From: Homarus americanus
Taxonomy: Eukaryota > Arthropoda > Malacostraca > Decapoda > Nephropidae
DNA: 64,000 nt
Direction of reading: 5' to 3'
Assembly: GCF_018991925.1 (NCBI RefSeq)
Contig: NW_024726235.1
Coordinates: 8,102,726 to 8,166,725, forward strand
Shown: piece by piece, positions 44,241-55,681 of the stretch
How the letters are laid out: every line of letters starts with the position of its first letter
Position numbering within the stretch: position 1 is the stretch's first letter
The notes under the pieces: generated by a model
Seen by the model: the letters and a program-made list of their open reading frames with translations, nothing else
What the model was told of the DNA's origin: nothing
Database searches by the model: none
Made by a program: the position numbers and the translations under genes

Positions 44241-45200
44241 ACGGGTGCAATATGTTGGGGTGCCTAAACTTCAGCCACCCAATGACCCGACAAGACAAGA
44301 CCGCCAAACCATGTCTCGAGTAGGATTGGTTAATCTTTATCTCGGTCCACTTCACTGATCAATAACAATCCCCCGGATGTAAACAAAAGAGTGTTTCATT
44401 ACTTTGCATAAGACACAATGACTAGACTGCTCCGATCGTCGACTTCCAAGATGCTGTCCACAAATCATCGACTTCATGATGCTCTGATCATTTACGAGAA
44501 TATCAGCTTGGCCAATCACCGTCTGAGTCTTTCTGTCGTTATCTGGGCAACCCACACCCACCCACACCCACCCACCCACCCACACCTGTTATAAATACTT
44601 TCACTCGCCACCTTCCCACAATCCAGGTATCTGTGACGTCATACCAGGGGCCCTCCAAGCACGTTCACCGAACCCCTCCTTTCCTTTCTGCTAAACCAAT
44701 CACCCCCTCTCACCATAAGCCCCCCCATCCCCAGCTAACCCATCACACCCCATCCACCTCAACCATCCCATTATCCCCTACATCACACCATCCATCCCCT
44801 GACCTCATACCCCCTTCCCTCCCCCACTGAACCACACCCCTCCAGACACCCACGCCAGACTAACCAAATAATGCCTTGGTGGGGGAGGCCGGGTTGTGTC
44901 GTATCTCGGCATCACGGTGGTTGGGGGAGGGAGAGGGTAAGCTATTAGGGGAAAGGGGAGCTAGGAGTGTGGGTAAAGGGGGAGGGGAGGGTAAGGGACA
45001 TGGGGAAGCTTGATGGGGCGTGGATGAGGAGGAAAGTTAGAGACAATAGGGGAAGGGGGGAGGGGAGGGAGAGGTGGGGGTCGACTAGTGGAGGTGGTGG
45101 TGGGGAGTGGAGGGTGAGGTGGCGGTGGGGAGTGGAGGGTGAGGTGGTGGTGGGGAGTGGAGGGTGAGGTGGTTTGGGTGAGTTAGTGGTGGTGGAAGTG
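44241..45200. other. Unique then C-rich and G-rich low-complexity stretch
   Basis: CCCACA repeats at 44548-44585, C-rich sequence 44690-44850 and GGT/GGA-rich sequence 44920-45190. A perfect TGACGTCA occurs at 44092 and another at 44634. No gene seen. Confidence 0.5.
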
Positions 45201-45560
45201 AACCTGTGGTGTAATGGTCATCATGCTCGCCTCGCAAGCGACCGGACCCGGGTTCGATCCCCGGGCAGGGTGAAACTACTATGGGCAAGTTTCTTTACGC
45301 CATTTGCCTCTGTCTACCCAGCAGTAATTGGGGACCTGGATGTTAATCGATTTGCAGATCGTGTTCCGGTGTAATGGTTACCCAGTGCAGTTGGCGAGTT
45401 GTCCGGTCTTCTCGGACTATTCCTTGCCACTGGGTCATGCAGCTCGTTAACTTAGGGTGTGGTTGTTGTGTTGGCGACAGCTTCTACACCTTAAACAAAT
45501 TCACGCCTAGGTAGCCCTTGGGCCAGCCATCCTCGTTACACGAGGGGCAACCATTATTAT
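45201..45560 (+). mobile_element. tRNA-derived SINE
   Basis: The first about 72 bp form a tRNA-like cloverleaf: A-box-like TGGTGTAATGG, an anticodon stem CTCGC/GCGAC with loop CTCGCAA (CGC anticodon, Ala-type), B box GGTTCGATCC inside the T arm CCGGG/CCCGG, and a 3' acceptor side GCAGGGT pairing six of seven with AACCTGT. The sequence continues into a long non-tRNA body (GTCTACCCAGCAGTAATTGG) and no CCA or T-terminator follows, so it is a pol III-derived SINE, not a working tRNA gene. The body has the look of a SINE core domain. The 3' limit near 45560 is approximate. Confidence 0.75.
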
Positions 45561-45907
45561 GGGGGTGAGAGTAAGTTAGTTGTGGTGGTGAGGTGAGGGT
45601 TGGGGTAATGGAGGTGGTGGGGGAGGAGATGGTGGTGGGGAGGAGATGGTGGTGGGGGGGAGGAGTTAGAGTTGGCGTTGAGGGGTGAAAGGCGGTGGAG
45701 GAAACTGAGGAGAGGAGAGAGACGTGCAACAGAACCTTGTGGAGGAGGAGATATAATGGAGCTGGTGAGCGGTGGGGAGATGTAAGAGCTACCTGCCAGA
45801 CACCGAGAGACTGAATGCGGTGGGTGCTGCGTCTGGCGGGTGTTTAGTGACGGCCATGTTGGAAACTGTGAGAGGGTGGCGGGGGGGGGGGATATCTTTG
45901 TGTCCTT

Positions 45908-45945
<38 letters not shown>

Positions 45946-46080
45946 AGAAGCAGGAGGAGCTAGTAGTAGTTAGCAGCTGGCCGCCTTGTTCCTGACTAAA
46001 TAAGCTAATAGTGAGGTAAACTTATGCATTGGAATGAGGTGGTTAGGTTAGGTAATTCAGAAAGAGAGGTGAGGAGGGGT
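45561..46080. other. GGT/GGA-rich and unique sequence
   Basis: GGTGGTGGGGGAGGAGATGG units at 45600-45665 and (GA)n at 45913-45942. No gene seen. Confidence 0.6.
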
Positions 46081-46099
46081 TGTGCGATTAGCTGCCCTC

Positions 46100-46240
46100 T
46101 TTGTCGTCACTGGCACTAGGCACCCTACCCCATATACGGGTGTTGTAAGGCTGTATTTGGTATTCCTCCGACCTTACTACACCGGATTCTATCGTCTCGG
46201 GGGAGGTTGTCTATTGCCTGGCCGGAGTAAAGAAGTGGGT
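46100..46240 (-). mobile_element. Jockey-like LINE 3' UTR fragment
   Basis: Plus-strand CACCCTACCCCATATACGGG, TATTCCTCCGACCTTACTAC and CTATTGCCTGGCCG match the reverse complement of the 3' UTR at 41380-41490. A second, more rearranged copy. Confidence 0.6.
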
Positions 46241-46336
46241 TGTGATGGACTCAGTGAGGTTTGGTAACTTGAGGGAGGGGGAGACCATCTAAAGCTACTG
46301 TTATTGTCTGGTCGGAATCTTAATAGGAATTCTTGC

Positions 46337-46342
46337 TCGGAT

Positions 46343-46377
<35 letters not shown>

Positions 46378-46379
46378 CA
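46337..46379. repeat. (TTTA)n microsatellite
   Basis: About ten TTTA units. Confidence 0.95.
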
Positions 46380-46620
46380 GCCATATCCCCCCTTGCCAGT
46401 GTATATGTGTAGCTGAGTGTTCCGGGCTTCTTCGTATTGGACCAAGTGTAGTTTTAATGTTTGGGATAAATGAGATAAATGTATAGTATATATATCAGGT
46501 GCCTACAGGAGAGCTCAGGTTCTCAATTGGCTCAGTCATGTTAATATTGTTATTATTATCCACTCTGTATCTGTGTTTTTCTGGTTAAATAAACTGTTTC
46601 AATTCAAGAGTCCGAGGAGG
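46380..46620. other. Unique stretch with polyadenylation-like word
   Basis: GGTTAAATAAACTGTTTCAA near 46583 resembles a retroelement 3' end, but no body is recognised upstream. Confidence 0.3.
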
Positions 46621-46621
46621 T

Positions 46622-46688
46622 GCTAAGTGGGTGGTGTGGGTGGGTGGGTGGGTGGGTGGGTGGGTGGGTGGGTGGGTGGGTGGGTGGA
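46622..46688. repeat. (GGGT)n repeat with G-quadruplex potential
   Basis: About fifteen GGGT units, then GTAGGTAGG. Confidence 0.95.
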
Positions 46689-47125
46689 GGGGTAGGTAGG
46701 TAGGTAGGTTAATAAGGGGTAGCAGGAGGCTGAAGGAGGGTGGATGGAGAGGAAAGAAAGGAGAGAGAGAGAGAGAAAGATGGAAGGGAGCAGGGAGAAG
46801 GGAAATAAAGAGGGAAATAGGGATAGGGCGAAGAAGGGATTGGGGGGGGGACGGAGGAATGAAGGGAGAGAGGGAAAAGTACCCCCCCTCCTCCCTCAGG
46901 ATGCGACGGTCTAGGAGTGAGGGAGATAAATTACCCAGTGATTTACGAACCAGATGTATTGACTTATTAAACTGGACCACTACCACTACGTTGTCTCTCT
47001 CTCTGTAACCAAACAGGCGGGTGATCACTAGACAGGCAAGACCATAGAGGGATAATCCGTGAGCAGTGCTGTACCACGTCATGGGCTCTAGCACTCGGTC
47101 TGCCTAGCACTCGAACCCACCCAAC
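46689..47125. other. Purine-rich then unique sequence
   Basis: GA-rich to about 46880 and unremarkable after that. Confidence 0.5.
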
Positions 47126-47149
47126 ACTGGCTCCATCCCCACTGCCCCA

Positions 47150-47470
47150 CCCAGCGATCGCCCCACCCACTCGCTCCTCACCCAGCGACGTTCCCACCCA
47201 GCGATCGTCCCACCCAGCGATCGCCCCACCCAGCGATCGTCCCACCCAGCGATCGCCCCACCCAGCGATCGTCCCACTCCAGCGATCGTCCCACCCAGCG
47301 ATCGTCCCACCCAGCGATCGTCCCACCCAGCGACCGTCCCACCCAGCGATCGCCCCAATTCCAGCGATCGTCCCACTCCAGCGATCGTCCCACCCAGCGA
47401 TCGCTGTCCCACCCAGCGATCGTCCCACCCAGCGATCGTCCCACCTAGCGATCGTCCCACCCAGCGATCG
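47150..47470. repeat. 16-bp minisatellite with CGATCG palindrome
   Basis: About twenty copies of CGATCGTCCCACCCAG. Nearly every unit retains GCGATCG. Long minus-strand frames here (DRWVGRSLGGTIAG) are the repeat translated. Confidence 0.95.
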
Positions 47471-47514
47471 TATTGTCGGTACAGTACAGGCAAAACAATG
47501 TGATGTATAAAGGT

Positions 47515-47640
47515 AAAGAGGTCACCTGAAGATATAGTCCCCCTCCCCAAGGTTATTTCACCTGATGATTAAACACTCCAACGATACTTCGGTTAGGTTA
47601 GGTTAGGTTAGAAGATGCTAGATTACGTTAGGTTACTCAC
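47515..47640 (-). repeat. CCTAA-associated motif, site 4
   Basis: On the minus strand: AACCTAACCTAACCGAAG, then TTTAATCATCAGGTGAAATA, and 30 bp later TATCTTCAGGTGACC. Confidence 0.6.
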
Positions 47641-47726
47641 CATATTACTTACCCCAAAAATGTTTATGCATTATAACCTTACACATGATGGACGCCAGAC
47701 TGAAAAATGAAGCCAACTAGGATACA

Positions 47727-47915
47727 CTTAAGATAACTACACCAAGTGCATCTATCCTTACCACCACTACACACACACACTTTATCCACTTAAGATAACT
47801 ACACCAAGTGCATCTATCCTTACCACCACTACACACACACACTTTATCCACTTAAGATAACTACACCAAGTGCATCTATCCTTACCACCACTACACACAC
47901 ACACACTTCATCCAC
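47727..47915. repeat. Three 62-bp direct repeats
   Basis: Three almost identical copies containing AGATAACTACACCAAGTGCA and a CACACACAC run, ending TTTATCC. Confidence 0.93.
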
Positions 47916-47996
47916 CTCCTCAGTTATCTCCGTCGATAAGATTATGATACCAGCCTCTCGTCTTTCCTTTTATGGCATCGTAGCTCCCTTGTTACA

Positions 47997-49048
47997 ACCC
48001 TTTGAGGACGATGATTATAACCCCTTTAAGGACGATGATTATAACCCCTTTGAGGACGATGATTATAACCCTTTAAGGACGATGATTATAACCCCTTTGA
48101 GGACGATGATTATAACCCCTTTGAGGACGATGATTATAACCCTTTAAGGACGATGATTATAACCCCTTTGAGGACGATGATTATAACCCCTTTGAGGACG
48201 ATGATTATAAACTTTTGAGACGATGATTACAACCCCTTTGAGGACGATGATTATAACCCTTGAGGACGATGATTATAACCCCTTAAAGAAGATGATTATA
48301 ACCCTCTTTGAGGATAAAGATGATTATAACCCTTTTGAGGACGATGATTATAACCCTTTAAGGACGATGATTATAAATTCTTTGAGGACGATGATTATAA
48401 CCTTAAGAACGATGATTATAACCTTGAGGACAGATGATTATAAATCTCTTAAGGACGATGATTATAACCCTTGAGGACGAGATGATTATAACTCCTTGAG
48501 GACGATGATTATAACCCTTTATGACGATGATTATAACCTTTGAGGATGATGATTATAACCCTTTGAGGACGATGATTACAACCCCTTTGAGGACGATGAT
48601 TATAACCCTTTGAGGACGATGATTATAACCCCTTTAAAGACGATGATTATAACCCCTTTGAGGATGATGATTATAACCCTTTGAGGACGATGATTATAAC
48701 CCTTTAAGGACGATGATTATAACCCCTTTGAGGACGATGATTATAACCCTTTAAGAACGATGATTATAACCCTTTGAGGACGATGATTATAACCCTTTAA
48801 GGACGATGATTATAACCCCTTTGAGGACGATGATTATAACCCCTTTGAGGATGATGATTATAACCCCTTAACGATGATGATTATAACCCTTAAGGACGAT
48901 GATTATAACCCTTTAAGGACGATGATTATAACCCTTTAAGGACGATGATTATAACCCCTTTGAGGACGATGATTATAACCCTTTAAGGACGATGATTATA
49001 ACCCCTTTGAGGACGATGATTATAACCCTTTAAGGACGATGATTTAAG
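47997..49048. repeat. 24-bp minisatellite
   Basis: About 44 units built on GAGGACGATGATTATAACCC plus CTTT, with TTTAAGGACG and TTGAGGACG variants. Confidence 0.96.
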
Positions 49049-49224
49049 CTCTATAACTTAAGCCGTGGTCCTTAAAGCGTTAAATACACCCACAGATTAT
49101 GACGTGGCTGTAGTGTTATCCCGGTTTAAACTAAATACATATGTCAAGATACATACCCTGTCTGTCTGTCTGTCTGTCTCTCCCCCTCTCTCTCCCTCTA
49201 TCCGTCCATCTATCAATCAATGTC

Positions 49225-49265
<41 letters not shown>

Positions 49266-49385
49266 TAATTACTCTACCTAGGTACTTTCTTTTCCGTCGG
49301 CCATCCCTTCTCTCCTTCCTTCCTTGTCAACCGAATCGTCTTATCTTCATCCCATTCTATTGTTTATTATTATTATTATTATTAT

Positions 49386-49423
<38 letters not shown>

Positions 49424-49430
49424 TTTTTAA
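49049..49430. repeat. Unique lead-in, then (TCTG), (CT) and (TTA)/(TAG) microsatellites
   Basis: (TCTG)n at 49158-49178, (CT)n at 49227-49261, ATT at 49362-49387 and AGT at 49388-49421. Confidence 0.9.
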
Positions 49431-50270
49431 ACCTACTATTACTACTTCTACTATTACTATTGGAAAATTTCAAGCCAATTTTTTTTCTCTTTTCAGGTAA
49501 CAACTTATAAAAAAAACCCTCAAATATTAACACTAATAATGAAAGAAAAACATCGTTAAGAAACACAGTTAACATTAAAACTGTAATTGACAACACCAGA
49601 GGCTAAATTCACCACAGACAATAACTAAAAACAACAGAGACAAAGAACAACAACAGAGGTAGCAGGGACGGAGGGAGGGAGGGAGGGAGGGAGGGAGGAG
49701 GGAGGTGACCCTTGGTAATGTGAGACCAGAGGCGGCACTCGGCAATCCACCACCAGCGCGGCCACCAACAAGCACGTCACATACACCGCTACCTGCACCC
49801 TCTCTCTCTACTGCCCTACCCTACCCACCCTCCCGCACCTGCTGTCACTCTACCGGCTTGCGTCAACGAGCATATGTCGTTTCTTCAAGTGACATACGTT
49901 AAAATACAGTAGCTTATAACATACACCGCTACCCACATCGTAATCACGTCTTCCCACACACACACTGGCATGTATTGTATCTATATTGAAAGCGTATACA
50001 GTCTAAAGAGATCCATTCAATTACTTCTAAAAGGTTTAATCTGTCTCACTAAATCAGAGCAGTGAGGTAGTGATGGAATCTCAAAGGGGCAAAGGAAAGC
50101 ATGTGAGGTGTTCCTGCTATTACCACCAACTCAAGATGAGGATCCTCGATCTGTTCAAATATACAGACCGGAGACGTGAGGTTTACGGAGCCAAGAGTCT
50201 CCGTCAGTAGAGGTGAAGTATGATGATGAGGAGCGACTGACGGCGAGGTCCTCTTGTGTGCCTTCCGTGC
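49431..50270. other. Unique stretch
   Basis: A (GGGA)n run lies at 49670-49700. ACATACACCGCTACC occurs twice (49777 and 49919). No gene recognised. Confidence 0.4.
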
Positions 50271-50282
50271 TCCTTCGTGGGT

Positions 50283-50398
50283 GTAAACAAAACCCTCGTG
50301 GCAGCACTTCTAGCCTTACTGTAATCAGCTGATCGAGTAAACAAAGCCCTCACGGCATCACTTCTAGCCCCAGCGTAAACAGCTGATCGGTTAACAAC
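50283..50398. repeat. Two about 56-bp direct repeats
   Basis: GTAAACAAAACCCTCGTGGC and GTAAACAAAGCCCTCACGGC each lead through CACTTCTAGCC to a CAGCTGATCG word. Confidence 0.75.
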
Positions 50399-50528
50399 AC
50401 CAATATATCCGGTTCGCTTAACAGGTATTCAGGTCACATGAGGAATTTGGGAACTCTCAGGTGGAATGTGTAGTTTGAGTAAGAAATGTACAAGGATCTC
50501 CACGTTTATAACAGAAACATGATCAGCA

Positions 50529-50605
50529 AGGGTCTGTAGTCCCCCCCCCACAACACAAACAAGGGTCTGTAGTCCCCCCCCACAACACAAACAAGGGTCT
50601 AGCCC
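50529..50605. repeat. Three copies of a CAAGGGTCTGTAGTCCCCCC unit
   Basis: Units of about 35 bp. The third is truncated. Confidence 0.85.
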
Positions 50606-51180
50606 CCCTCACAAAGCTTTATTTCCAAACAAAAGGCACGAACGACACACACGTCTCCCCCGCACACAAAAAAGTGGGACAGATTGAGCCATACAAAGGT
50701 TAGGTTTACTCTGATACACACATCTGGGGAGAGATTTTCATAATTTAACTTATGTATATATGAGAATCGTAAGCTTTGATTTTTTATTGACAAAAGGCTC
50801 AGCCCTCTTCAAACAAATGCACAAATGCACACACACAAGCACGCACGCACGCACGCACACGGTTCCGGGCTCTCACTCATCGAGATGTGTCTCCCACCCA
50901 AGACAATAGCCGGCGACCCATATACCACCACTTGTCCCTCCCACACGTTGGATTGTCCCCCTACCACTGCTCACCCCTCCCCATCCCGCACTACACAACA
51001 TACTTCACTCCTACCTCCCCTCCCTCGACATATGGCTTCCACCCCCTCCCAAATATCAGGCCTCTACAGCTGGGGATTATCAGGTAATACACAAGTGAAG
51101 AAATCGTCCCTGTGATAAGGTTATCTGTACTAAGAGGTCGGGGAGAAGCTCTATGATTCATGGCTCACACACACACACAC
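50606..51180. other. Unique and C-rich sequence
   Basis: (GCAC)n at 50838-50858 and a CA run at 51165-51180 that is the insertion point of copy B. No gene seen. Confidence 0.45.
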
Positions 51181-52081
51181 CGAAGGGTAAAGACGTACTT
51201 GGCGCTCCTCTCGGAGCAGCCAGGTCAACTGTTAAGTTGGCCCATACCAACCCCCTCCCCTGAACCCTCCTCCCCACCGAATATCAACAAGTTCTCGCCA
51301 GAAGTTACAATTTCATTTAGGAAAGGAATGGAACCAGTGTTAAACAGAGGTGAAAAGTGGTGAACAGTGCTTAAGTCAGTGAGAACAACTCAACAGTAAC
51401 AGTCGTACCCAAGTTAACCTTCACACAGTGAGGTCCCAGGTACCCAGTGATAACGGCCCGTGAGACCAACAACAACCAGCGATGTGTTAATCAGTCTACG
51501 ATAGGAAGGCCTGGGACCAAACCTCACTCATATAACACCATCTGTGAAGGAATTACTACACCACGTGAGGCCCCCTCATAACACCATCTGTGAGGGAATT
51601 ACTACACCACGTGAGGCCCCCTCATAACACCATCTGTGAGGGAATTACTACACCACGTCAGGTCCCTCATAACACCATCTGTGAGGGAATTACTACACCA
51701 CGTGAGGATCCTCATAACACCATCTGTGAGGTAATTACACCACGTGAGGTCCCCCATAACACCATCTGCGAGGGAATTACTACACCACGTCAGGTCCCAC
51801 ATAACACCATCTGAGGGAACCACTACATCACGTGAGGTCCCTCCTAACACCATCTGGGAGGGAGTTACTACACTACGTGTTTGCTGTTCAACACGTACAA
51901 TCCTACATTAATCTGTATGTTCACTGTATGTTCCTTTACCTTTCTCTAATGAAGGCGTATGTTAAACCACCAATGTATGTAATAAGTCATTTATGTCCAA
52001 TGTATATTTTCAGCCTTCGGGCTGTAGAACTTTTTCAATAAACCGTTAATTATAATATTATTATTTATTATTATTATTATT
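51181..52081 (+). mobile_element. Non-autonomous retroelement, copy B
   Basis: Near-identical to copy A over its full length, starting at the same base (CGAAGGGTAAAGACGTAC) and inserted in a CA repeat that continues on the far side. The 5' double hairpin (about 51197-51242) is kept even where bases differ: a C to T change turns a C-G pair into a U-G wobble. Eight 45-bp repeats (51533-51885) follow. The 3' end keeps the hairpin CAGCCTTCGGGCTG (52011-52024) and TCAATAAACCGTTAATTAT as in the CR1/L2-like LINE, then a (TTA)n tail. No recognised protein. Confidence 0.8.
51533..51885. repeat. Eight 45-bp internal repeats of copy B
   Basis: Same unit and same number as copy A, with the same degenerate last two units and one unit shortened by 3 bp (GTAATTACACC). 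Confidence 0.92.
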
Positions 52082-52101
52082 ACACACACACACACACACA
52101 C

Positions 52102-53730
52102 TGACTTAGTAGAAGAATTTGAAGTAGCAAAACGTCTGGACAAACTAAAGTTAAAACGCTTCCACCACCCCCATTGACTTACCAATGAAACTCTTCAAGG
52201 AGTTCACCCCGGAGCTAGCTAAACCCCTCTGCCCCATCATCAATGCTTCTCTCAGTCAAGCCAGATGCCCAGCTGACTGGAAGACTTCTTATGTGTCACC
52301 AGTGCCCAAGTCAACCAGCCCACAATCCTTAAATCAGCTACGGCCCATTGCAATCACCCCAATACTCAGCTTAATCTGTGAAAGTTTTGCGTTCGACTGG
52401 GCTTATGCTGATATTGCAGGCGCCGTAGATCCTCAGTGATTTGGTAATATGAAAACTTCCTCCACCACTCATTGTCTTGTCAGCCTTCTCGACTACATAT
52501 ACCGCCATCTGGAGAAACGAAAAACGTCTGTAGCTGTCGCCTTCATTGACTTCACTAAGGCATTCGACCTAGTCAACCACAATTTAATCATCAACAAAGC
52601 TATCGACCTCGGGTTTCGAAGAATTTTTATTCCATGGCTTACAGACTCCCTCAATAACTGACGCCAAGCTGTACGCTTCCGAGGGGCTGTCTCCACCTTT
52701 CAGTCACTCACCTGTGGCGTCCCCCAAGGCACCAAGATGGGACCACTCTGCTTCCTTATGCTTATCAATGATGCCCTAAGAGAAACCCCTGCTCGCTGGA
52801 AATATGTCGACGACTCCACCATTGGGATCAGCGTCAACAATTCTGCTCCCGACTATACCGCCCTTCGGGATTTATAGAACAGCCTCCAAAACTGGGCCAC
52901 CAACAACCACGTCACCATCAACCATACCAAGACCGTGGTTATGCACAACAACCTCTCCTCCGACGTTGTCCCACCCCCTTCCATTACTTTAGGTCCCAAC
53001 ACACTCCAGGTTGTAGATTCCACTAAGCTCATCGGCGTCACCATAGACAACAAACTAAATTGGAAACCACACGTCAGTGAAGTTGTCAAATCCTCCAGTT
53101 TCCGTCTCCACCTCCTCCGCCGACTCAAGTCCCTCGGAGTTCCTGCACCCGAGCTCCTCAGTGTTTACTCAACATTCATACTCCCCAAGCTCACCTATGC
53201 CTCCCCTGCCTGGTCTTCCTCCCTAAATGCCACACAACGTAAACACCTAGAAAAAGTGGAAAAGAGGGCATGAAGATTATTCTCTCCCCTTCCTAATCCA
53301 CATATCAAGAAGCGCTCAACACACTGACCCTCTCGGCTCTTACTGACCATCACCACGACCTCATCTGCAAATTTGGTGAGAAGCTTCTGCACCATCCTCG
53401 ACCGAGAATTGCTGTTCAACACCACAACCGCATCCAGCCCATACGAGCACGAACTGATCGCTATAAGAACAGCCCAGTCCCAACCATTGTAAAAATTATC
53501 AATAACTTGTAATAAACCAGTGTATTCACTCCCAGTCAATCTTACTTTTTTCACTGTCACTATGTTGAAATGCCCTGTAATTTGAGCTTCTCCCCATCTT
53601 GATATTATATATCATATTTGTATCACTTATGTTACTTGTATATTATTTGTAAGTCAAGAGACCCATTCCCCAATTATGTAACTGTATATTTTCAGCCTTC
53701 CGGCTGCCATGCTCTTTCAATAAACCGTTA

Positions 53731-53760
<30 letters not shown>
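52102..53760 (+). mobile_element. CR1/L2-like LINE (copy 2), most of the RT domain and 3' UTR
   Basis: The longest copy. It begins within a CA repeat (52082-52101). Palm motifs in order: KTSYVSPVPKS and LNQLRPIAITP (about 52290-52360), AFIDFTKAFDLVNH (52540-52580), LTCGVPQGTKMGP (52707-52745), and KYVDDSTIG (52799-52826), then the same C-terminus as copy 1. Defects: a frameshift near 52165, stops at about 52438, 52660 and 52876, a one-base loss near 53271, and a roughly 40-bp deletion near 53400 relative to copy 1. The 3' UTR holds CAGCCTTCCGGCTG (53693-53706), CAATAAACCGTTAATTATT and an (ATT)n tail. Dead, but the family is clearly the likely motor for copies A and B. Confidence 0.87.
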
Positions 53761-53762
<2 letters not shown>

Positions 53763-53764
53763 GT

Positions 53765-53955
53765 ACGCACACACACTCTGGCCTTCATTCATAAAGGTTA
53801 GTGCATTAATTTTTCACTCTATGTTGAATAGTTAGAAGCTCCCGCCTTCCTCCCTCAGCCACGACACAGAAAATCAACTTACTTAAACTAGGTTCTACTC
53901 TCTTGTAATTTTTCCTCTTATAAGCATAGTGGCATCTCCTGAGGATTAGCCACAT
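53765..53955. other. Unique spacer
   Basis: No feature recognised. Confidence 0.4.
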
Positions 53956-53958
53956 CGC

Positions 53959-54095
53959 TTATTTTACCTGAAGATTAATAACCTAAACGTCAACCTAACC
54001 AAACCTAACCTAACAGTATCCCCCTCAAAAGGCGTCAGGGTGTATAATCGTCAGTGGAAATAAACTGTGGGTGTCTGATCTTCACGTGAGCCACA
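53959..54095 (+). repeat. CCTAA-associated motif, site 5, with inverted ends
   Basis: The left arm TTATTTTACCTGAAGATTA (53959-53977) and right arm TAATCGTCAGTGGAAATAA (54045-54063) are inverted, 15 of 19 matching. Between them is CCTAACC sequence. After the right arm comes ACTGTGGGTGTCTGATCTTC. Confidence 0.6.
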
Positions 54096-54540
54096 CTCTG
54101 TTTACATGACAGTCTGACTAAGGTACACCAACACCCATCAGTATGTCCTGCATCACCCTGTAGCTTGTAACGCGATATAATCCGTAAATAATAATAATAA
54201 TAATAATAATAAAGGGTAGGTAGAGGTAGGACGTCGCGGCATCTCCCCCTCCCCCCCACATACAAGAAATGGGAGGGGAGAGTTCATGACATCTCCCCTC
54301 AAAAGTGGGGGGAGGAGAGTCGGGAATATGGGGAAAGAGAGGCATCATGGCCCCTCACTCTACCCCTTTTAGACACAAGAATAAGGGGGGTGTCGGTGGG
54401 GGTTTCATGGCACTTCCCCTCTCCCCATAATAACTAAGGGTGGTGGTGGGCCTGGGGGAGGCTGTCATGGCCCCTCGACCCTCACAAAAAGTCTATGAAT
54501 TGGATTCCCTGACGACGTCCTGGCCCAAAGGGGTGAAGAA
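54096..54540. other. Low-complexity G/C-rich sequence
   Basis: Imperfect units with TCATGGC and CTCCCCTC words (54240-54480) and (AAT)n at 54188-54212. No gene seen. Confidence 0.5.
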
Positions 54541-54544
54541 AAAA

Positions 54545-54558
54545 CACACACACAAAAA

Positions 54559-54620
<62 letters not shown>

Positions 54621-54646
54621 ACACACACACACACACACACACACAC
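54545..54646. repeat. (CA)n microsatellite
   Basis: Long CA run with CGCTACA interruption. Confidence 0.95.
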
Positions 54647-55074
54647 CTTCTTCTCGTGTGTAAAGGAAGTGTAGGTGATGCTCAAGACCGACTGGGAGGG
54701 AGGGTAAGGGGGCTGAGGGAGAAAAACTGCGAGGTTAGGGGGAAACGTGGGGAGATGTCTGGTGACGACGATGACGGAGGAAATGGTGATGGTGGTGATA
54801 ATGGTGGAAGAGGAGGAGGTGGTGGTGGTGTCTGTGGTGGAGATGGTTAGTGGAGGTGAAGGTAGTGATGGTGGTGGTACATGAAGTGGTTGTGATGGTG
54901 TCGTTGGTGTCAGTGGTGGAGATGGTAGTGATGATGGAGAAGGTGGTGGAGGAAGGGGTGACGACAGTGGCGGAGGCTTCAAGTGGCACATGAGAGACTT
55001 AAAAATCGTAGCCGCCTCTCGATCCCTTTACACAATGCAGGCTATTTTTACACCACAATCTGGCTCACCCATTG
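54647..55074. other. GGT-rich and unique sequence
   Basis: GATGGTGGTGGAG-type sequence at 54770-54965. No gene seen. Confidence 0.6.
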
Positions 55075-55084
55075 TTAGACCCCC

Positions 55085-55520
55085 GCTTTCACCCATACTC
55101 CTCATCTGGGACCCATACTCCTCACCTGGGACCCATACTCCTCATCTGGGACCCATACTCCTCACCTAGGGCCCATACCCCTCACCTAGGACCCATACTC
55201 CTCACCTGGGACCCATACCCCTCTCCTAGGACCCATACTCCTCACCTGGGACCCATATCCCTCTCCTAGGACCCATACTCCTCACCTAGGGCCCATACCC
55301 CTCACCTAGGACCCATACTCCTCACCTGGGACCCATACCCCTCTCCTAGGACCCATACTCCTCACCTGGGACCCATATCCCTCTCCTAGGACCCATACTC
55401 CTCACCTAGGGCCCATATACTCACCTGGGACCCATGCCCTCTCCTGGGACCCTTACCCCTCTGGGACTGACCCTTACCCCTCACCTGGCACTTACCCTCA
55501 CCTGGCACCTTGCCTGCCTC
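55085..55520. repeat. 20-bp minisatellite
   Basis: About twenty copies of CTCCTCACCTGGGACCCATA, with a higher-order block (CACCTAGGGCCC to CTCTCCTAGG) duplicated at 55150-55280 and 55280-55405. Confidence 0.95.
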
Positions 55521-55593
55521 ACCTGGGACTCATAACTCCTAACCAGAAGGCCGTGAAGGTGGAAGCTTAAGAGAAAAACCACTCCCCAGTGGG

Positions 55594-55599
<6 letters not shown>

Positions 55600-55680
<81 letters not shown>
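55600..55680. repeat. (CA)n microsatellite
   Basis: About 40 CA units. Confidence 0.97.

Positions 55681-55681
<1 letters not shown>

Noticed and set aside
45201..45275. Functional tRNA-Ala gene
   Set aside because: The acceptor stem has a mismatch, spacing between acceptor and D arm is irregular, there is no T-run terminator, and a long SINE body follows directly.
47104..47550. Minus-strand frames with WVGRSLGGTIAGW repeats
   Set aside because: 16-bp minisatellite; three phase-shifted frames are all open, which is the mark of a repeat and not of a gene.
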